Shown: positions 58,607-64,000 of the stretch, one piece after another
Position numbering within the stretch: the stretch's first letter is position 1
Layout: each line of letters begins with the position of its first letter
Assembly: GCA_011316305.1 (NCBI GenBank)
Contig: SAUG01000002.1
Coordinates: forward strand, 186,001 to 250,000
DNA from: Rusavskia elegans
Taxonomy: Eukaryota; Ascomycota; Lecanoromycetes; Teloschistales; Teloschistaceae
Direction: 5' to 3'
Length of the DNA: 64,000 nt
Position numbers and translations under genes: made by a program
Notes under the pieces: model-generated
Told to the model about the DNA's origin: nothing
What the model saw: only the letters and a program-made list of their open reading frames with translations
Databases searched by the model: none

Positions 58607-59060
58607 TAAACTGGCTATTTCGGTACGGATTTTTATCGGTATTCGAAAATTCGATCCGAATTTTAGTAAATCGATTCGACTCGACCCGCTAAAAATTCGG
58701 TATCGATTTAAATCTAAAAATTCGACTATAATTCGACCCGATCTACTAAACTATCTATATATAATATAAGATAAAGAAATTGTATTATTTTAATTTTATA
58801 TAATAATAATATATTTAAATAATATATTTAGTTTAACTATAATCTTTCTAACTAGTATTTTTAATTAATTAAAGTTATATTAAAGAAATAGAAATAGATT
58901 TGAACTAGAAATATATATTTATATCAGAATTTAGTATTTTAACGGTTTCGAATCAGATCGGATCGAATTATAAACTAAAAACCGAAAATCTATCGATTTA
59001 ATATCTAGAAAAATCGGAATCGACTCGGGTCGGATCTAATCTGGCCACTTCGAACCAAAT

Positions 59061-59473
59061 TATAACGTCCCTGTATATCAGAAGGCGTTACGTTCGAGTC
59101 TAACTATAGCCGTAGACGTAGTCCGAGCTACTAAATAGTAAAAGAGTCCTAGCGTAGATTTTCGCGACTAATTTTATATAGCCGTAAAGGTATAGATACG
59201 ATATTATAAAGTATCTTTATTATAAAGGTAATTAAGAAGAGAATATATAAAGATATTTAATAATTATATTAATAACTAATAAAAGAAGCTATCTAATAGA
59301 AATAAAGGAGTAATATATATAATAAAGGTAGCCGATAGAACCGATAGATAGCCGTCCTATTAAAACCCTATTAAAAGGGTCGGCTATAGCGGCTATAGAC
59401 GACTATAGATAATTAGAATCGTTTAGCTAGCTAATTTTCTAGAACTTTCCTATAGAATTATAGAAATAATATA
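59061..59473 (-). repeat. LTR of Gag-only copy 2 (3' in coding sense)
   Basis: Starts TATAACGTCCCTGTATATCA, with its outer end little mutated. Next to it on the internal side is the shared purine tract in coding sense. Confidence 0.78.
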
Positions 59474-61987
59474 GCCCTTTCTATATCGCTTTTTATCTAG
59501 CATTTCCGTATATAGAGTTAATAAAGCCTATTCCCCCCTCTTTTTTTTTACTTTCTTTTTCTAATATTTTTATTATATATTCTCGAAGAAATAATCGGTT
59601 AAAGTTTTTTTATCGGATTTAATCGAAGGATATTATTATATTTTTTCCTTATAGCTATTATATTTATAATATTTTAAAAGAATATAAAATTAAAATAAGT
59701 AATAATATCTATAGTAAATATATTTATATTTAGAAATCTTCTAATCTTTTGATTTCTAATATTATCTATAAGGTTATTTTTATTTTTATATCTTTTCTAA
59801 TTACTAATATCTATAGAAAAATATTTTAAAAATAAAAAAAATAAATTCCAGTCGGATATTAGAAGTATTTTTAATAAATATACTAAAATATAGCGCTATA
59901 TCGAATTCTTTTTTAATTTTAAAAAAAAGATTTATAATAAATATTTTATATAGAAATTAGATCTTTATCGACTTTTTAGAAAATAAAAGTATTTTATTAT
60001 TTATTATCGCGTTTTAAATAAATATAAAAATAATTTTATTATTTAGCAGTAACGCGTATTATTTTATTTTAATAAGCTTAATAATCTAGTCGCGTTTTAC
60101 TTTTCTATAGGTTTTATACTAGCTATATAAAGGGTATCTATTAAATTAATTCCGGTTTACGGTTCTATTAATTTAGATTAATTTCTAAGAGATTTTAATT
60201 TCTTTTAACCTATAGATTTAGAAAATATATAAAAAAGTTTCTAGTTAAAGATTTTTTCGGCGTTATTATATTATTTTTAGGTATTAATATTATATATTAT
60301 ATTTAGGTCCTCGGAATTTTCCGCTAACTTTTATTCTTCGACGACTATTTTATTTTAAAATAAAGATATTAGAGACTATTCGTTCTTTAATTAGGCGTTA
60401 TATATAAGATTTGATATATAATTATCTAGATATTTTTCTAGTTCGGGTATTAGACTATAATTAACTTTTTCTATTTTTTTAATAATATTTCGATAGATTT
60501 TTTTAATATTTTCTATTTATAGTTTTTAAATTAGCTTTTATATTTTATTATATTTAAGAGCTAGTTATATTAGTAAATAGTAGTATTCTTTTTAGATTTT
60601 TATTTTCTAGATTTTATTTTTTTATTTAAAAAAAGTATTAATTTCCTTAATTTATTTATAGTTTATATTTAATATAATATCAAATTTATTATATAAAAGA
60701 TTTTTATAGATAAAAAAATATATTATTTATAGTTCTATCCTTTTTCTAACTATATTTTCTTATACTAGTATTTCTGAAATCGATTCTTTCTATTCGTTTA
60801 TTAAAATAATAAAATATCTAATACTTTTAGTTATCGTTAAATTAGATATTCTAATAAATCTATTTTTTACTTTAATTTCGACGTCTATAATTCTATTATT
60901 CTATTAGAGGTATTTCTAAATATTATATTTAATCTAGTCGTATAGTTTTTTTATAATTTTATTTTTCTTTTCTCGGTTAATAATAGCGATTATTTTATAA
61001 CTTCCGATTTTAACTTTAAAAGCTATTATAAAGGGTTTTTCTATTTTATATAGTTTAAATTCTACTACTAGCTTTTTCCTTATTTTCTTTAATTCTATAG
61101 GGTACTATCCTGTCCCCTTTTTATCTAATAGGTAGATAAGATAATTATTATTATAATAGGTTATCTAACTTTTAGTTACGTATTTTCTGGCTTTTTTTCT
61201 AGATAATTCTTCTATTACTTTAAGCTAGTATTTAGTTATTTCTATTAATTCTTTAGTTAGATAATTCCTTTTAAAATATCCTATCTTTCTATATAAGTAA
61301 TAAGCTTTAGTTCGCGATTTTTTAGTTTCGGTAGTATCGAGTTCTATTAGATTTCCTTTAGGCTATTTCTTCGCGAATCCTATTTTACTAAGCGCTTGTT
61401 TATCGATATATTATTTATACTATCTAGTATCGATTTTTATTACTAGTCTAATTAAGTCTGCTAGTAAATCGGGTTTTTTAATCGCTACTATAGCTTTTTT
61501 AACTTTACTATTTAATCTTTTAAAGAAATAGGCCTTTAAAACTAAATCTTTTTAGTTTATTTTATAGACTAATATTTTAAAACGAGTAATATAGGTAGCT
61601 ACTAACCTTTACTACTTTAGAATTATTAGTCTCTTTACTATTACCCTATCTTTATTATCGCCTCCGAAGGCTTATTTAATAGCTATAATTAAATTACCGA
61701 AATAATAAAATATTTAAAATATTTCTTTTTTTTTTTATCTTTCGAAGTTATTAAAATAATCTTTTATACGGGGCTAGATCTAATTAAAGGCTATCCCTTC
61801 TAAATAGATTATTATAAATAGAATCTTAACTATTTTATTAAGAAACTAGTTTATATATAATATAAAGTAGATATTTATTTAAATAAACTAAGGTTTTAAA
61901 AATCTTTTATCTCTTTTATAAATATTTAATATTACTATTTTAATAGTATCGCTTTACTTTATAGGGCGAGGTAAAAACACTAATATA

Positions 61988-62615
61988 CATCAGCGGATCC
62001 TAAAATGGATTTTCAGATTAGACCGGCTGACAGCCATCTTAATCCAAATAATCCAAATAATCTAATTAATCCAAATAATCTAAAAATCTAAAAAGTAGAT
62101 TTTCGATAGATTAGAACTCTAATAGTATCTATAGTACGAATATCTACTTAGTAAGCAGCCTAAAATAGGATCTTTATATAAGCTAAAAATAAGCCTATAT
62201 AACCTAACTCGAAAATAAGGTTTAGCGGCCGCCGCTAAAAGCGGAAACAACGGAAGTCGAATATCTATTTAATAAACCACGCTAGACCTAATCTAGTTAG
62301 ATTCTAGTAAGAAAATCTAATATTTTCGATCTAGACGAAGCTAGCCTAGCGTTATATATAGGCGTATATAGGCCTACTAACTACTAATAAGAACTTAAAC
62401 GAGTTTAAAATCGAATCTCTAAATCTTCTTAGCTAGTCTTAGCCGTCTTAGCCGTTTAGCTGTCTTAGCCGTCTTAGCCGTACAGCTACGCAGCTTCAGG
62501 TATACCCGAGACCGGCTAATAAGCCGCTTATAAGCCGCTTTTAGCTATACTGACTGAGAACTGGCTGAGACGGCTAAGACAGCTGAAACCGGCTTTAAAC
62601 CGGTTTTGGAAAATG
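61988..62615. mobile_element. 628-bp insertion, little mutated, with 8-bp duplication
   Basis: Flanks CTAATATA (61980-61987) and CTGATATA (62616-62623) differ by one G/A transition. The insert starts CATCAGCGGATCC and ends GGTTTTGGAAAATG. It keeps CpA and TpG, unlike its host. It contains AATCCAAAT repeats near 62040-62085 and GTCTTAGCC repeats near 62434-62490. No coding is seen. Terminal inverted repeats are weak. Confidence 0.65.
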
Positions 62616-62637
62616 CTGATATAGTAAATTATTAAAA

Positions 62638-63048
62638 TATAATATCCCTATATATTAGAAGGCGTTATATTTAAATTTAACTATAGCCGTAGATATAGTC
62701 CGAACTACTAAATAGTAAGAAAATTCTAGTATAGATTATCGCGACTAATTCTATATAGCTATAAAGATACGGTCGCGATATTATAAGGTATTTTTATTAT
62801 AGAAATAATTAAAAAGAGAATATATAAGAATATTTAATAATTATATTAACGACTAACGAGAGAAACTATCTAATAGAATTAAAAGAGCGATATATATAAT
62901 AAAGATAGCCGATAGAGCTAATAGATAGCTATCTTACTAAAATCCTATTAAAAGGGTCGGCTATAGCGGCTATAGGCGGCTATAGATAATTAGAATCGTT
63001 TAACTAGCTAATCTTCCAGAGTTTCTCTATAGAGTCGTGGACGTAATA
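62638..63048 (-). repeat. LTR of Gag-only copy 2 (5' in coding sense)
   Basis: Starts TATAATATCCC and ends GTGGACGTAATA; a RIP-mutated partner of 59061-59473. Confidence 0.78.
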
Positions 63049-63203
63049 TAAAGTAACGATTCGATTTAGCGATAAACGCGGCTAATACGTTTAAATTACT
63101 AGTTAAAATTAGTCTTCTTTCTAATACGATTATAAACTCGAATCCGAAATACGAACTCGGGTTCGAAATCCAATAAAACGGCCAATCTAATCGGGTCGAT
63201 TTC

Positions 63204-63613
63204 TGTTACGTCTATAACTATATAAAAATACTAGCGCTAGATTGACCAAGCTAGAAACTAATTAGTATAGAGCCGCGCTAGCCGCGAGAGCCGTTTTTAC
63301 AAGTCGGTACTAAATATCTACAGCCGCCTTCAGCTATAGTAGCTACTTTCGTCTATATATATCGCTTTTTATTTCTATTAGATAATTTCTTTTATTAGTT
63401 ATTAATATAATTATTAAATACTGCCATGTTTTTCTTTTATATTTATCTATATAACAAAGACGTTTTATAATATTATAATTTTATTTTAACGGTTCTATAA
63501 AACTAGTTACGAAAATTTATATTGGTTTTTACTTATTATTTAATAGTTCGAACTACGCCTACGGTTGTAGCTAGACTCGAACGTAACGCTTTCTAATATA
63601 TTTAAACGTTATA
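63204..63613 (+). repeat. Solo LTR of the Gypsy family
   Basis: A 410-bp unit starting TGTTACGTCTATAAC and ending AAACGTTATA, with no internal region beside it. Flanks ATTTC and GTTTT differ only by transitions, fitting a RIP-altered 5-bp duplication. It lies in the outer hAT-like element. Confidence 0.7.
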
Positions 63614-63657
63614 GTTTTTTTAATCCGAGTTCGAAATCCGACTCGACGGCCAATTTA

Positions 63658-64000
63658 TATTTGAATAGCTAAAGGAAAGTTAATTTTATTTTAAAACGGA
63701 ATATTTTCGCTAAAACTATTTTAATATATAATTTCTAGCGAAATAATTCTTTAATAATTTGTTATAGACTAGTAAATAAAGGTTTTATATCTGATAAATC
63801 TAATATTCCCTTGATTTAAAAAAATTCCTGTTTATAAACTTATACTAAAATCTTTTAATAAAAAACGGAACTTTATATTAGCGGCGATATTTTCTCGTAC
63901 CATCAATAGCTAAATATTTTTATTTTTCTATTATAGTATTTTCTTTTAATAGTAATAATAGAATAATAATTATATATTTTCTATTTTTTTTAGAAAATTT
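63658..64000. repeat. RIP-degraded sequence to window end
   Basis: A+T-rich sequence with no recognised element. Confidence 0.5.

Larger units (their letters stand above)
59061..63048 (-). mobile_element. Gypsy LTR element, Gag-only copy 2
   Basis: 3988 bp including a 628-bp foreign insertion; without it and its target copy the internal part is about 2.53 kb, like Gag-only copy 1. LTRs are 59061-59473 and 62638-63048. The minus-strand interior aligns with the Gag leader, capsid and knuckle region of copy 1 (for example around 61920-61965 and 61290-61400). No RT is found. Flanking 5-mers CAAAT and TAAAG are only a partial match. Confidence 0.78.
59037..63189. mobile_element. Inner hAT-like element hosting a Gypsy copy
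   Basis: Left end TAATCTGGCCACTTCG, right end AACGGCCAATCTA. Flanks GTCGGATC (59029-59036) and ATCGGGTC (63190-63197) differ only by two G/A transitions, as expected of an 8-bp duplication hit by RIP. Confidence 0.6.
58607..63657. mobile_element. Outer hAT-like element, interrupted several times
   Basis: Left end TAAACTGGCTATTTCGG at 58607; right end GACGGCCAATTTA at 63657. Flanking 8-mers CTTTTAAA and TATTTGAA agree at five positions, and two of the three differences are transitions. It contains a second hAT-like element, a Gypsy element and a solo LTR. Confidence 0.55.

Overview
The window looks like nuclear DNA of a filamentous ascomycete (Pezizomycotina). Genes carry short GT-AG introns of 50-130 bp. 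The families are fungal: a HET-domain protein, a Zn(II)2Cys6-ankyrin protein, an STAND/NLR-TPR relic, a PAQR receptor and a short phospholipase D. The genome is two-speed: gene islands of ordinary composition alternate with long, very A+T-rich blocks in which CpA and TpG are almost absent while CpG, CpC and CpT remain. That is the footprint of repeat-induced point mutation (RIP). The species cannot be fixed from sequence alone.

Layout. 1-18.4 kb is a gene island: a partial small protein, a nonsense-riddled CorA-like pseudogene, an RBR-type ubiquitin ligase, a DUF7703-like membrane pseudogene, a 583-residue integral membrane protein, a PAQR/adiponectin-receptor-like protein, a coiled-coil protein ending in PPxY, a frameshifted unknown gene, a SAM methyltransferase and a phospholipase D. 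18.4-30.8 kb is RIP-degraded transposon sequence with a hAT-like element (22235-24710) and a Ty3/Gypsy element (25043-29011). 30.8-35.9 kb is a small island: an aquaporin pseudogene cut by transposable elements, a LITAF-like zinc protein and a HET-domain gene. 35.9-54.4 kb is a second RIP block with nested hAT-like elements, two Gypsy elements and a roughly 0.9-kb repeat here called X. 54.4-58.2 kb holds the TPR tail of an NLR-like gene, partly eaten by RIP, and an intact Zn(II)2Cys6-ankyrin gene. 58.2-64 kb is a third RIP block built of insertions inside insertions.

The most interesting structure is the Gypsy family. Four copies share about 410-bp LTRs and the same short cis sequences next to them. 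Two copies (25043-29011 and 40398-44368) carry RT-RNaseH-integrase but no Gag. The other two (49484-52824 and 59061-63048) carry Gag and a protease-like segment plus an unidentified 3' region but no RT. Each class has two copies of matching internal size, so both classes seem to have been propagated. This suggests a split Gag-only/Pol-only retrotransposon pair acting in trans. Also notable are the hAT-like elements with exact or near-exact 8-bp target duplications nested in each other, and RIP that begins at the tandem TPR repeats of the NLR relic.

The genes at the island edges (HET, NLR-TPR, Zn-ankyrin) are of the kind used for self/non-self recognition and rapid evolution. I see no metabolic cluster.
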